From Ramlibacter sp. (GTDB lineage Bacteria > Pseudomonadota > Gammaproteobacteria > Burkholderiales > Burkholderiaceae_C): a stretch of DNA of 64,000 nucleotides. The position numbers were made by a program, and so were the translations under genes. The notes beneath the pieces were generated by a model. It did no database searches. It was not told the DNA's origin and worked only from the letters and a program-made list of their open reading frames with translations. Every line of letters starts with the position of its first letter. Position 1 is the first letter of the stretch. Below are positions 30,894-42,400 of this stretch, one piece after another. The stretch lies in assembly GCA_021323335.1 (NCBI GenBank), contig JAJTCN010000006.1, positions 53,764 to 117,763 on the forward strand, given 5' to 3'.

Positions 30894-32075
30894 ATGGCCA
30901 CGATGGGCACGATGGAACGGATCCTGCGGTTGATGGCGGAGAAGAAGGCCTCCGACGTCTACCTCTCGGCGCATGCGCCGGCGATGATCAAGATCAACGG
31001 CCAGACGCTGCCGATCAACAACCAGTTGCTGCCCGCCGATGCCACCCGCGCGCTGCTGGCCGAGGTGCTGCCGGCCCATCGCATGGAGGAACTGGACACC
31101 ACCGGCGAGCTGAACATGGCCCACGCCGTGGAAGGCGCAGGCAACTTCCGCTTCTCCGCCATGCGCCAGCGCGGCAGCATCGCCGCGGTCATCCGCTACA
31201 TCGCCACCGAAATCCCGGCGCTCGGCACGCTCCAGGTTCCGATGATCCTGGGCGAGCTGATCCTGGACAAGCGCGGCCTGCTGCTGATGGTGGGCTCCAC
31301 CGGCGCCGGCAAGAGCACGACGCTCGCCGCGATGATGGACCACCGCAACGAGATGATGGACCACCGCAACGAGACGATGACGGGCCACATCCTCACCATC
31401 GAGGATCCGGTCGAATTCATCTTCAAGAACAAGAAGTGCGTGGTGAACCAGCGCGAGGTGGGCAGCGACACGCAGTCGCTGCAGACCGCGCTGAAGAACG
31501 CGCTGCGGCAGGCGCCCGACGTCATCCTGATCGGCGAGATCCGCGACCGCGAGACGATGTCCGCGGCCATCGCGTACGCGCAGTCCGGCCACCTGTGCCT
31601 GGCCACCATGCACGCCAACAACAGCTACCAGGCCCTGAACCGCGTGCTGTCCTTCTACCCGGTGGAAGTGCGCCCGACCATGCTGGGCGACCTGGCCGCC
31701 GCGCTGAAGGCCGTGGTGTCGCAGCGCCTGTTGCGCACCGTGACGGGCGGCCGCGCGCCGGCGGTGGAGGTGATGCTCAACACCAAGCTGATCTCCGAGC
31801 TGATCGAAAAGGGCGACTTCTCCGGCGTCAAGGAGGCCATGGAGAAGTCCATGGCCGAAGGCTCGCAAACCTTCGAGCAGGACATCGCCCGGCTCATCGT
31901 CGACGGCGTGGTCGACAAGAAGGAAGGCATGGCCTACGCGGACTCGCCGACCAACCTGCAATGGCGCCTGCAGAACAGCGCGGTGGGCGCGGCCCTGGCG
32001 GAAGCCAATGACGGCGACGACGAAGCGGACGACACGCCTTCGTTCACCGAAATCACCTTCGACGTGAAACACTAG
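30894..32075 (+). CDS. pilU: PilU/PilT-type twitching motility ATPase with a 7-residue tandem duplication
   Basis: 393 residues. Walker A GSTGAGKST (about 134-142), the Asp box ILTIEDPVEF, Walker B VILIGEIRDRETM and the His box GHLCLATMHANN identify a type IV pilus retraction ATPase. The acidic C-terminal extension (DGDDEADDTP) fits PilU better than PilT. After Walker A the protein reads AAMMDHRNEMMDHRNETMTGH: the block MMDHRNE is repeated exactly, from a 21-base perfect tandem repeat (31332-31373). Relatives have one copy. It lies between dapD and dapE with no other pilus gene nearby. Confidence 0.9.
   Translation: MATMGTMERILRLMAEKKASDVYLSAHAPAMIKINGQTLPINNQLLPADATRALLAEVLPAHRMEELDTTGELNMAHAVEGAGNFRFSAMRQRGSIAAVIRYIATEIPALGTLQVPMILGELILDKRGLLLMVGSTGAGKSTTLAAMMDHRNEMMDHRNETMTGHILTIEDPVEFIFKNKKCVVNQREVGSDTQSLQTALKNALRQAPDVILIGEIRDRETMSAAIAYAQSGHLCLATMHANNSYQALNRVLSFYPVEVRPTMLGDLAAALKAVVSQRLLRTVTGGRAPAVEVMLNTKLISELIEKGDFSGVKEAMEKSMAEGSQTFEQDIARLIVDGVVDKKEGMAYADSPTNLQWRLQNSAVGAALAEANDGDDEADDTPSFTEITFDVKH
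31332..31373 (+). repeat. 21-base perfect tandem duplication in pilU
   Basis: Two identical 21-base units encode MMDHRNE twice, directly after the Walker A helix. The duplication keeps frame and would lengthen the helix by about two turns. Confidence 0.9.
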
Positions 32076-32082
32076 GTTGTTC

Positions 32083-32115
32083 ACTCTGAAAAGTCGCTTT
32101 GCGACTTTTCAGAGT
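32083..32115 (+). terminator. Long stem-loop downstream of pilU
   Basis: A 15-base perfect stem (ACTCTGAAAAGTCGC and its complement) closed by a TTT loop, eight bases after the pilU stop. A second hairpin follows at 32128-32161 (GTGAAGAGGA...CCGGCAAAGCCGG...CTCTTCAC). There is no T-run after either, so they may block read-through or stabilise the 3' end rather than act as classic terminators. Confidence 0.5.
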
Positions 32116-32223
32116 GGCTTGATCAGTGTGAAGAGGACCGGCAAAGCCGGATCCTCTTCACAAGGGGGAGCGGGCTGCATGTTATTCCGCCCGTTCCACG
32201 TTCCGTTGCGGGGAAGCGGCCCC

Positions 32224-32260
32224 GTAGGCCGGCGGTGAGCGGAGCGAACCCCGGTGATCC
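32224..32260. repeat. GTAGG-type dispersed repeat, single arm
   Basis: GTAGGCCGGCGGTGAGCGGA followed by GCGAACCCCGGTGATCC, upstream of dapE. It matches the repeats at 10762 and 34309 in order and wording. The rest of the 210-base gap between pilU and dapE holds the two hairpins and no gene. Confidence 0.7.
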
Positions 32261-32285
32261 ATCGCCGCGCGTAGACTTGCCTCCA

Positions 32286-33434
32286 ATGTCCAAGACCCTC
32301 CATCTCGCCGAGCAGCTGATCGCCCAGCGCTCGGTCACGCCGGAAGACGGCCAGTGCCAGGCCATCCTGGCGGCCCGGCTGCAGGCCCTGGGATTCACCT
32401 GCGAGACGATCACGGGCGGCCCGGCGGATTTCCGCGTGACCAACCTGTGGGCCAAGCGCCCCGGCCGTGGCGGCCGCACGCTGGTGTTCGCCGGCCATAC
32501 CGACGTGGTGCCCACCGGCCCGCTGGAGCAGTGGACCAGCGACCCCTTCGTGCCGAGCCATCGCGACGGCAAGCTGTACGGGCGCGGCGCGGCGGACATG
32601 AAGACGTCCATCGCCGCCTTCGTGGTGGCGGTCGAGGAATTCCTCGCGGCCCATGCCAACCCCGATCTCGGCATCGGCTTGCTGATCACCAGCGACGAGG
32701 AAGGTCCGGCCAACGACGGCACCGTGCTGGTCTGCCGGAAGCTGGAGGAGCGCGGCGAGAAGCTGGACTACTGCATCGTCGGCGAGCCCACCTGCGTCGA
32801 GCGGCTGGGCGACATGATCAAGAACGGCCGCCGCGGCAGCCTGACCGGCAAGCTCACCGTCAAGGGCGTGCAGGCGCACATCGCCTATCCGCAACTCGGC
32901 AAGAACGCGATCCACCTCGCGCTGCCCGCTTTGGAGGAACTGGCCCGCACCGAGTGGGACCGCGGCAACGACTTCTTCCCGCCCACCAGCTTCCAGGTCA
33001 GCAATTTCCATGGCGGCACCGGCGCGGGCAACATCATCCCGAGCCGGGCGGTGATCGACTTCAATTTCCGCTTCGCCAGCGTCAGTACCGCGGAGCAGTT
33101 GCAGCAGCGGGTGCACCAGGTGCTGGACGCCCACGGCCTCGACTACGAGCTGGCCTGGACGGTGGGCGGGCAGCCCTTCCTCACCACGCCCGGCGCGCTG
33201 GTGACCGCGGTGCAGGCGGCGATCCGCGACGAGACCGGCATCGAGACGGAGCTCTCCACCACCGGCGGCACCAGCGACGGCCGCTTCATCTCGCGCATCT
33301 GCCCGCAGGTCATCGAGTTCGGGCCCATCAACGCCACGATCCACAAGATCGACGAACACGTGCGCGTGGCCGACATCGACCCGCTGAAGAACATCTACCG
33401 CCGCACGCTGGAGCACCTGGACCGGGGCGGCTGA
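32286..33434 (+). CDS. dapE: Succinyl-diaminopimelate desuccinylase
   Basis: 382 residues, M20-type zinc peptidase fold. It hydrolyses N-succinyl-LL-diaminopimelate. Metal and catalytic motifs: [12 protein letters not shown] (His), [10 protein letters not shown] (bridging Asp), [10 protein letters not shown] (catalytic Glu, metal Glu) and the dimerisation-domain [10 protein letters not shown]. The His ligand near the C-terminus is in [12 protein letters not shown]. The gene overlaps prmB by one base (TGATG). Confidence 0.96.
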   Translation: MSKTLHLAEQLIAQRSVTPEDGQCQAILAARLQALGFTCETITGGPADFRVTNLWAKRPGRGGRTLVFAGHTDVVPTGPLEQWTSDPFVPSHRDGKLYGRGAADMKTSIAAFVVAVEEFLAAHANPDLGIGLLITSDEEGPANDGTVLVCRKLEERGEKLDYCIVGEPTCVERLGDMIKNGRRGSLTGKLTVKGVQAHIAYPQLGKNAIHLALPALEELARTEWDRGNDFFPPTSFQVSNFHGGTGAGNIIPSRAVIDFNFRFASVSTAEQLQQRVHQVLDAHGLDYELAWTVGGQPFLTTPGALVTAVQAAIRDETGIETELSTTGGTSDGRFISRICPQVIEFGPINATIHKIDEHVRVADIDPLKNIYRRTLEHLDRGG

Positions 33435-34312
33435 TGAAACTCATCGCGCTGGTGGAGGAGCTGGCGGCGCAGCTGGAGGCGGCGGAGGTCAGTTTCGGGC
33501 ATGGCACCACCAATGCCTTCGACGAGGCGGTGTGGCTGGTGCTGTGGCACCTGGGCCTGCCGCTGGATGAACTGGACGCGCATGCCGACCGCGAGCTGCA
33601 GGCGCACGAGCAGCAGGCCGCGCGCGAGCTGCTGCACCGGCGCATCGCCACCCGCCGGCCCGCCGCCTACCTGACGCGCGAGGCCTGGCTGCAGGGCGTG
33701 CCCTTCTACGTGGACGAGCGCGCCATCGTGCCGCGCAGCTTCATCGCGGAGCTGCTGGCCGAGGGCAGCATCGATGCCTGGCTGTCGGACCGCACCCGCA
33801 AGGTGCTGGACCTGTGCACCGGCAACGGCAGCCTGGCCGTGCTGGCGGCGATGGCTTATCCGGACGTCCAGGTCGACGCGGCGGACATCTCGGAGGACGC
33901 GCTCGAAGTGGCCCGCATCAACGTCGACAAGCATGGGCTTTCCGATCGCGTGCGGCTGGTGCAGTCCGACGGCCTGGCGGCCCTGCCCGGCCCCTACGAC
34001 CTGATCCTGTGCAACCCGCCGTACGTGAGCGCGGCCGGCATGGCGGACCTGCCCGCGGAATACCGTGCCGAGCCGCAGCTGGCGCTGGCCGGTGGCCACG
34101 ACGGCATGGACTTCGTCCGCGCCCTGCTGCGCGACGCCCCCTCGCGCATGAGCCCCGAGGCGGTGCTGGTGCTGGAGATCGGCAACGAGCGCGCGCATTT
34201 CGAGGCGGCTTTTCCGCGGCTGGAGGCGGTCTGGCTGGAAACGTCCGCCGGCGAAGACCAGGTGCTGCTGCTGACGCGCGAGGCGATCGTTCCGGAAGGC
34301 CTGCTCCCGTAG
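33434..34312 (+). CDS. prmB: Ribosomal protein L3 glutamine methyltransferase
   Basis: 292 residues. An N-terminal helical domain, then a class I methyltransferase with VLDLCTGNGSLAVLA (SAM loop), AADISEDALEVA and the glutamine-recognition motif NPPYV. PrmB methylates a Gln of ribosomal protein L3; its paralogue PrmC acts on release factors. The PrmB assignment follows from the N-terminal region (SFGHGTTNAFDEAVWLV) and the dapE linkage. The TAG stop is contributed by the 34309 palindrome. Confidence 0.9.
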   Translation: MKLIALVEELAAQLEAAEVSFGHGTTNAFDEAVWLVLWHLGLPLDELDAHADRELQAHEQQAARELLHRRIATRRPAAYLTREAWLQGVPFYVDERAIVPRSFIAELLAEGSIDAWLSDRTRKVLDLCTGNGSLAVLAAMAYPDVQVDAADISEDALEVARINVDKHGLSDRVRLVQSDGLAALPGPYDLILCNPPYVSAAGMADLPAEYRAEPQLALAGGHDGMDFVRALLRDAPSRMSPEAVLVLEIGNERAHFEAAFPRLEAVWLETSAGEDQVLLLTREAIVPEGLLP

Positions 34313-34390
34313 GCTGGTGGTGAGCGCGCGCAGCGCCGAACCCCAGCGGTGGGGTGCTGGGGTTCGGCTTCGCGCTCACCACCAGCCTAC
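34309..34390. repeat. GTAGG-bounded double-stem palindrome
   Basis: Outer arms of 20 bases (34309-34328 GTAGGCTGGTGGTGAGCGCG; 34371-34390 its exact complement) enclose an inner 12-base stem (CCGAACCCCAGC at 34336-34347; GCTGGGGTTCGG at 34356-34367). The element starts at the prmB stop codon, whose TAG is part of the arm. It is the most complete copy of the family in this window. Confidence 0.88.
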
Positions 34391-34451
34391 GTTGGCCTTC
34401 GGCTCACCCCCACACCGACGCTGGTGCGCCGTCGATGAGACAATCGGTCCA

Positions 34452-36422
<1,971 letters not shown>

Positions 36423-36460
36423 CCCTTGCGCGGCACGGCGAGCGCCCCCACCATCCGTCC

Positions 36461-36994
36461 ATGCCCTCCTCGCTCCAGCTCGCCGCCAACGACCCCGCCA
36501 TGCTCGCTGCCGTGCAGCGCGCCCGCAAGCTCCTGAACCGCCGCGCCATGGCCGGCGCCGCCGCCAGCGCGGTGCCCATCCCCGGGCTGGACTGGCTGGT
36601 CGATGCGGCGCTGCTGTCCAAGCTGATCCCGGCGATCAGCGAGGAATTCGGCCTGGCCCCGCACCAGATCGAACGCCTGCCCCAGCGCAAGCGCGAGTCC
36701 GTCGAGAAGGCGGTGGGCGCGGTCGGCTCCATCGTCATCGGCAAGTTCATCACGCGCGACCTGGTCATCCGCATGGCGGCAACGGTCGGCCGGCGCCTGA
36801 CCGTGAAGCAGGCCACCAAGTACATCCCGCTGGCCGGCCAGGCGCTGTCCGCACTGATCGGCTACGCCGCCATCCGCTACCTGGGCGAGCAGCACATCCG
36901 CGACTGCGTGCAGGTCTGCCAGGCGGCGCGGCTGCAGTTGCCCGCTCCTACGCCGGCCCTGATCGCGCATCAGCCCCTGGCTGACACCGACTGA
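36461..36994 (+). CDS. DUF697/EcsC-like small membrane-associated protein
   Basis: 177 residues. It has hydrophobic, small-residue helices: AGAAASAVPIPGLDWLVDAA, GAVGSIVIGKFITRDLVIR, and KYIPLAGQALSALIGYAAIR with a following YLGE. The pattern (a PIPG turn, then K-x-x-P-x-x-G-Q-A) resembles DUF697 domains found beside GTPases. No GTPase domain is present here. Role unknown. It follows the ABC-F gene by 38 bases. Confidence 0.7.
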   Translation: MPSSLQLAANDPAMLAAVQRARKLLNRRAMAGAAASAVPIPGLDWLVDAALLSKLIPAISEEFGLAPHQIERLPQRKRESVEKAVGAVGSIVIGKFITRDLVIRMAATVGRRLTVKQATKYIPLAGQALSALIGYAAIRYLGEQHIRDCVQVCQAARLQLPAPTPALIAHQPLADTD

Positions 36995-37069
36995 CTCGCG
37001 CCGCCTATCGGCCGGGCGGGTGGGGTGGGATGCAATGGGTCTCCAACGACAAGACCCCACCAGAACACC

Positions 37070-37372
37070 ATGGAAGTTTCGGACATGCTCGGCTACGCCG
37101 CGGCCACGCTGACCACCGCGTCCTTCGTGCCGCAGGCCTGGCGGACCTTCCGCACCAAGGACGTCAGCGGGATTTCGCTGCGCATGTACAGCGTCTTCAC
37201 GCTCGGCGTCGCCGTATGGCTGGCCTACGGCATCGTGCTCGGCGAGGTGCCGATGATGATCGCCAACTCCTCCACGCTGGTCCTGGCCCTGGCCGTGCTG
37301 GTGATGAAGCTGAAGTACGGAAAGAACGCCAAGGCGGGCGACGCAGCCAAGCCGAGGCCCGCGGCCGCCTGA
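37070..37372 (+). CDS. SemiSWEET-type sugar transporter subunit
   Basis: 100 residues. It has three membrane helices and the PQ-loop motif (VPQAWRTFRTKDVSGISLRMY), the hallmark of bacterial SemiSWEETs, which dimerise to form a sugar uniporter. The ATG at 37070 (MEVSDMLGYAA) was chosen over one 45 bases upstream because the family begins close to the first helix. A basic tail ends the protein. No sugar genes adjoin it. Confidence 0.9.
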   Translation: MEVSDMLGYAAATLTTASFVPQAWRTFRTKDVSGISLRMYSVFTLGVAVWLAYGIVLGEVPMMIANSSTLVLALAVLVMKLKYGKNAKAGDAAKPRPAAA

Positions 37373-37461
37373 CGCACCGGCCGGGTGCTGTGCGTGCTGT
37401 CTCACACGGACAGCCGACGTCCCCTGCAGACGGGTGCCGGGACGTGGCGCAGGCTGCGTCC

Positions 37462-37686
37462 ATGGATCCCCGCTGGCAACCCCACCTCGGCCCGGTGCAA
37501 CCGGCCGCCCCGACACCCGAAGCCTGCGACCTGTTCGCGGCCGGTTGCCACGCCCATGCGGAGGAGTGCCGCATCGAGGGTGTGGAGGGAGCGGACCGTC
37601 GCCTCGTGTGCCTGCAAACCTGGCGCGCCCTGCGCGACCGCGACGGCTTCGTGCCGACACGCCTGCGGATGCAGCGCCGGGGCTAG
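37462..37686 (+). CDS. Possible small protein, unknown
   Basis: An open frame of 74 residues (MDPRWQPHLGPVQPAAPTPE...) with three Cys in its middle (DLFAAGCHAHAEEC; RLVCLQTW) and a basic end. It has no visible leader or known domain. It fills the otherwise gene-free 326-base gap between the SemiSWEET and the convergent glycosyltransferase. Its stop codon lies in the palindrome at 37681. Coding status is uncertain; codon use looks compatible with its neighbours. Confidence 0.4.
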   Translation: MDPRWQPHLGPVQPAAPTPEACDLFAAGCHAHAEECRIEGVEGADRRLVCLQTWRALRDRDGFVPTRLRMQRRG

Positions 37687-37704
37687 GAGCCCAGGCTCCT
37701 AGCC
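37681..37704. repeat. Palindrome holding the stop codons of two convergent frames
   Basis: Perfect 11-base arms GGCTAGGAGCC and GGCTCCTAGCC around CA. The left arm contains the TAG that ends the small plus-strand frame. The right arm contains, on the other strand, the TAG that ends the glycosyltransferase. It could act as a bidirectional transcription end. Confidence 0.75.
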
Positions 37705-38922
37705 CCGCAGGAAGTCCAGCGTGCGCGGCAGGCAGACGGTCTTGAGGTCGTAGCGCTCCAGCACTGTCTGGCGCGCCTGCGTCCGCAGCGCCTGGTGTGC
37801 CTCGGGCCGCGCCAGCACGTCGGCGACGCGCCGCGCCATGGCGGTGGGGTCGAAGAAGTCGACCAGCAGGCCATTGCGGCCGTCCTCGATCACCTCCTCC
37901 ACCGGCGCCGTGCGCGAACCGACCAGCACGCAGCCGGCCGCCATCGCCTCCAGCATCGACCAGGACAGCACGAAGGGATAGGTGAGGTACACGTGCGCTG
38001 CCGAGACCTGCAGGACCTTCAGGTAGTCCGCATACGGCACCCTGCCGGGGAAGACCACCTTGCCGAAATCCACGCGGCCCTCCAGCTCCTTCGTGTAGTG
38101 CTGCCGCCAGGTGGACTTGGCGTCCGGCGGCCGGCCGTAGCTGACCTCGTCTCCCCCGACCACGATGACGCGCGAGCGCGGCCGCAGCGCCTGCAGGTGC
38201 TCCAGCATGCGCATGAAGACATGGAAGCCGCGGTACGGCTCCAGGTTGCGCGCGACGTACGTCACGACCTCGTCGCCGGCTGCGAAGCGCTGCCCCGCCA
38301 GCTCGATCGAGGCGCCCGCGTCCGGCCTGGCCACGCCCGTGTCGATGCCGTCGTGGATCACGCGGATCTTGCCGCGCAGCTCCGGCGGGTAGCGCCCCTG
38401 CTGCCAGGCGGTGGGCGACAGGCCGGCGTCGGCGGACACCAGGCTTTGCAGTTGCGTGCTGTTCTTGATGCGCACCCGCAGCTGGTCGTTCAGCGAGGCC
38501 GGGAACTCGGGGTCGAAGCCGACGTCCGCGCCGGTGGCGTGGTAATAGAACTCGCAGTACTGGATGTGGCGCGCGCCGGGATAGATGTCCCGCAGGAACA
38601 GCGATTCTCCCCAGCCGGGATGCGACACCACCACGTCGGGCTGGAAGCGCGCCTTGTCGCGCAGCGACAGCAGCAGCCGCACGACCTCCTGGCCGCGGCG
38701 GACGTGGCCCTCGAAGTCGCGCACGTAGGCATGGGTTTGCGCCCCGCCACCGGCCTTGAGCTCGTAACCGGCGACCTTCACCCGGGGGTGCAGCTGCGGC
38801 CGCCCCTTCAGGCTGCGCAGGTCCCCGATGCCGACGACCTCGTTGGCGGGGTCGTCGGCCAGGGCGCGGGCGGCGTGGCGGAACTGGCCGGGAAAGTTCT
38901 GGTGGACGAACAGGTAGCGCAG
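37699..38922 (-). CDS. Family 4-type glycosyltransferase, probable CTG start
   Basis: 407 residues if read from the CTG at 38922, 360 from the first ATG at 38781. The extra N-terminus reads LRYLFVHQNFPGQFRHAARAL, the usual opening of this family, and GGAG lies six bases before the CTG. The central part holds VIHDGIDT, and the C-terminal Rossmann domain holds TYVARNLEPYRGFHVFMRML and FVLSWSMLEAMAAGCVLVGSRT, the GT-B donor-binding region with a substituted E-x7-E element. It probably transfers a sugar to a surface glycan; donor and acceptor unknown. No other glycan gene is adjacent. Confidence 0.85.
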   Translation of the reverse strand: MRYLFVHQNFPGQFRHAARALADDPANEVVGIGDLRSLKGRPQLHPRVKVAGYELKAGGGAQTHAYVRDFEGHVRRGQEVVRLLLSLRDKARFQPDVVVSHPGWGESLFLRDIYPGARHIQYCEFYYHATGADVGFDPEFPASLNDQLRVRIKNSTQLQSLVSADAGLSPTAWQQGRYPPELRGKIRVIHDGIDTGVARPDAGASIELAGQRFAAGDEVVTYVARNLEPYRGFHVFMRMLEHLQALRPRSRVIVVGGDEVSYGRPPDAKSTWRQHYTKELEGRVDFGKVVFPGRVPYADYLKVLQVSAAHVYLTYPFVLSWSMLEAMAAGCVLVGSRTAPVEEVIEDGRNGLLVDFFDPTAMARRVADVLARPEAHQALRTQARQTVLERYDLKTVCLPRTLDFLRG

Positions 38923-38967
38923 GCGAGTCTCCAGCGGATGCCGCGATTCTGCCCGTTGTGTCGCGGC

Positions 38968-39357
38968 TCAGCCGCCGGCGCGCTCGGTCACCAGCCGGTC
39001 GATCAGGACGGCCAGTTCGGCCGTGTCGACGGGAGACACCAGGTAGGCGTCGGCGCCCGCCCGCGTGCCCGCGACACGGTGCTCGTCCTTCACGTAGACG
39101 CCCGACACATGGATGATCGGCACGCGCGCCGTCTTCGGATTGCCCCGCAGCAGGCGGCAGACCTCGAAGCCGTGCACGTCCGGCAGGTGCACGTCGAGCA
39201 CCACGGCGGAAACGTACTCGGCGAGTTCCAGCGCCTGGGCGCCGGCGGCGGCCTCCACCGTCTGGAACCCCTCGGCGCGCAGGCCCCGCGACAGCGCGTA
39301 CCGGTTGGATTCGGCGTCATCGACGACGAGGACACTGTGGGTACTGCGCGGGCTCAT
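38968..39357 (-). CDS. Single-domain response regulator with Lys-to-Ser change
   Basis: 129 residues, a CheY-like receiver only. Acidic pocket VVDDAE, phosphorylation site Asp55 (VVLDVHLPD) and switch Ser85 (IIHVSGVY) are present. The usually invariant Lys near the end is Ser108 (YLVSPVD). Without an output domain it would act by protein contact or in a phosphorelay. The missing Lys should weaken the phosphorylation-driven switch. It lies immediately upstream of the glycosyltransferase on the same strand. Confidence 0.9.
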   Translation of the reverse strand: MSPRSTHSVLVVDDAESNRYALSRGLRAEGFQTVEAAAGAQALELAEYVSAVVLDVHLPDVHGFEVCRLLRGNPKTARVPIIHVSGVYVKDEHRVAGTRAGADAYLVSPVDTAELAVLIDRLVTERAGG

Positions 39358-39420
39358 GGTCGAGCGATTATGCCGCGCACAGGCCCACCTCCGAAAGCCG
39401 CCGACCCACGGTGGGCCCGT

Positions 39421-42400
39421 TCATAGCCGCAGGTCGCCGGCATCCAGTGCGCCCACGCCAATCATCTCCACCGTGAACTCGGCCATCGCGTCTGCATCCG
39501 TGCTGCCCAGGAGCACCAGCCTGCTGTCGATGACCTCGAACCGAAGCTGTCCCGTGGCATCGCTGCCGAAGGCGGCCGCACCGATGAAGGTGAAGTGCTG
39601 CTGGCCGGAGAGCGTCGTGTCCGCGTCCACGTCCGACAGGTCGATCCGGTCGGTTCCGCGGCGGAAGTCGCTGATCAGGTCGGGGGCGGCTGCAGTGCTG
39701 TGGAGGACATCCGCGAAGATGAACTTGTCGGCCCCGCCACCGCCGATGAGCCTGTCGGCCCCCGCCCCTCCGACCAGCCGGTCCGCACTGCCCCCGGCCA
39801 TCAGGACATCCGCCCCCTCGCGTCCGTCCAGCAAGTTGCCGCCGGCATTGCCGTAGATCCTGTTGTCCAGCGCGTTTCCCCGGCCGTGAAGGGCCGCCGT
39901 GCCGGAGAGCACCAGGCCTTCCACGAATTCGGGCAGGGTGTAGCTCACGGTGGAGTCCACCAGGTCCATGCCGCCCGTAGCGGTTTCGACCACGCGGTCC
40001 CCGACGTCGTCCACGATGTACGTGTCGTTGCCGGCGCCGCCGATCAGCGTGTCCGCACCCGCCCTGCCATCCAGCAGGTTGCTTCCCGCATGGCCCGTCA
40101 GCACATTGGCAAGTGCGTTGCCCGTGCCATGGAGCGCGGTCCCCGTCAATTTCAGGTTCTCCACGAAGTCCGCGAGCCCGTAGCTCGCGCTCGCGATCGC
40201 GCGATCCACGCCACCGCCAGCGGACTCCAGGATGTCGTCTTCGCCATGGTCGGCGATGTAGGTGTCGTCGCCGGCGCCGCCGGCCATGGTGTCGATGCCC
40301 CCCATTCCATCCAGGACGTTGGCGCCAGCATTGCCGGCCAGGCTGTTCGCCAGCTGATTGCCGGTGCCGTCGATCGCGTCGACACCGGACAGTCTCAGGT
40401 TCTCCACGAAGCTGCCCAGGACGTAGCTCAGGCTGGCCGTCACCGAGTCCACGCCGCCCGTGCTCGTCTCGATGATCACGTCGCCGGCGGTGTCGACCCT
40501 GTAGGAGTCCTTGCCGGCCCCGCCGGCCATCGTGTCCGCGCCGGCCTTCCCGTCCAGGACGTTGGCTCCCGCGTTGCCGGTGATCGAATTGGCCGCATCG
40601 TTGCCGGTGCCGTTGATGGGGGCGCTGCCAGTGAGGGTCAGGTGCTCCACGAACGCGGCCAGGACGGAACTGACGCGCGCGTGCACGCTGTCCACGCCGC
40701 CCTCGGCGGTCTCGATGACGAGGTCGCCCGCTGCGTCCACGACATAGGTGTCGTCGCCCGCGCCGCCGTCCATGGTGTCGGCGCCGGCCTGCCCGTCGAG
40801 GACGTTGGCGCCGCCGTCGCCCGTCAGGGTGTCGCGGAAACCGGAGCCGCGAACCGCCTCGATGCCGAACAGATCGTCGACATGGCCGAAGCCGTCGTCG
40901 AAGGCCTTGCCCGCCGCGAGCGAGACGTTCACGCCCGCGGTGGACGCGGTGTAGGCCACCTCGTCCCAGCCGCCGGCACCGTCGATGGTGTCGTTGCCCA
41001 TCCCGCCTTCGAACTGCTCCAGCAGGGCCGCGTCGTCGCTGCCGACCAGCGCATCGTCGTACGCCGAGGCGGTGACGAAGTTGATGTTCGACAGGTGGTC
41101 GATGCCTGAAGCCTTGGCGACTTCGCCGGCCTGCAGGTTCAGCGAGATGGCGCCGACGGCGTCGGCATAGCTGATGCTGTTCAGGTCCGTGTAGTGGACG
41201 CGGTCGGTGATGGCGCCGCCGTCCACCGTGTCGTTTCCGTCGCCTGTCTCGAAGCTGTCGCTGCCCGCGCCCCCCACCAGCAGGTCGTCACCCGCACCGC
41301 CGTCGTGGTGGTCATGGCCGTCGCCCCCCATGAGGGTGTCGTTGCCGTCCGCGCCCCCGAGGACATCGTTTCCGCCAAGCCCTTCGAGGTATTCGTGACC
41401 CGTGCCACCCGCGAAGGTGTCGTTGCCGGGACCCGGCTGGAGGACGTTCAGGCTGGTACCGGCGCCGTCGTAGTGGATGCTGAAGTTGCTGCGGGTGAAC
41501 GCCCCGGCCAGTTCGATCGTGGTGAGCCCGGCGGCGCCCCCCATCTGGACGTACAGGAGCGTCACGCCACCTGCCGGCGTGCCCAGCATCACCTGGCCGG
41601 GCTCGAGGCCGGACGGGTCGTCGCCGTGAAGGATGGGGCCGGCAAGCTCGATGCCTCCGAACCGGAGGAGGTCACCGGGGCCCAGGTCGGTGATTCGATC
41701 CTGCCCGTTCGGGGCTGCCACGTCATAGGCAAACGCATCATTGCCGGCGCCACCCGTCAACGTGTCATTGCCGCCCCCGCCCCGGACATGGCTGTCCAGA
41801 ATGTCGCCCCTGATCACGTCATCCCCGGCGCCGCCGGCGACGTCGACCTGCTCGATCCCCGTCAGCAGGTCGGTGCTGCCGTCGGCCAGGTCCTGCTGGC
41901 TGCCGTATGCGACCGTCGTGTGGAAGACGATGCCGGAGGTGGACTGGCTGTAGTCATAGGAGACCGTGTCGCGTCCTGCGCCACCGTCGATGAGGTCGGC
42001 GCCACCGCTCGATGGGCCGCCGCCCATGATGGAATCGTTGCCCGCGCCGCCGGAAAGCGTGTCCGACCCGGCGCCCCCGTCGATGAAGTCGTCGCCGCCG
42101 AGGCCCTCGATGAAATCGTGGCCCGGGCTGCCCGCCAGGCTGTCCGCACCGTCCGTGGAGGGCTGCCGGATGGTCACGTCGGTGCCCCATGCGCCCACCG
42201 ACAGCATGAACTGGCTGGCGGTGAAGACGCCTTGCAGGACGACGGTCTGCACCACGCCGGCCTCGCCGCGCAGGTACAGGATGGTTCGCGCGCTGCCCGT
42301 GGAAACCATCAGGCAGCCGGCGGGCAGGACGGCCGCGTAGTCGTAGGCGACGACGCTGGTGATCGTGTTGGCCAGCAGGCGCAGCGTGTCCTGTCCCGCC

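Noticed and set aside
39595..41109. Long plus-strand frames opposite the RTX gene
   Set aside because: They mirror the Gly/Asp repeats of the RTX protein and have no independent start context or domain.
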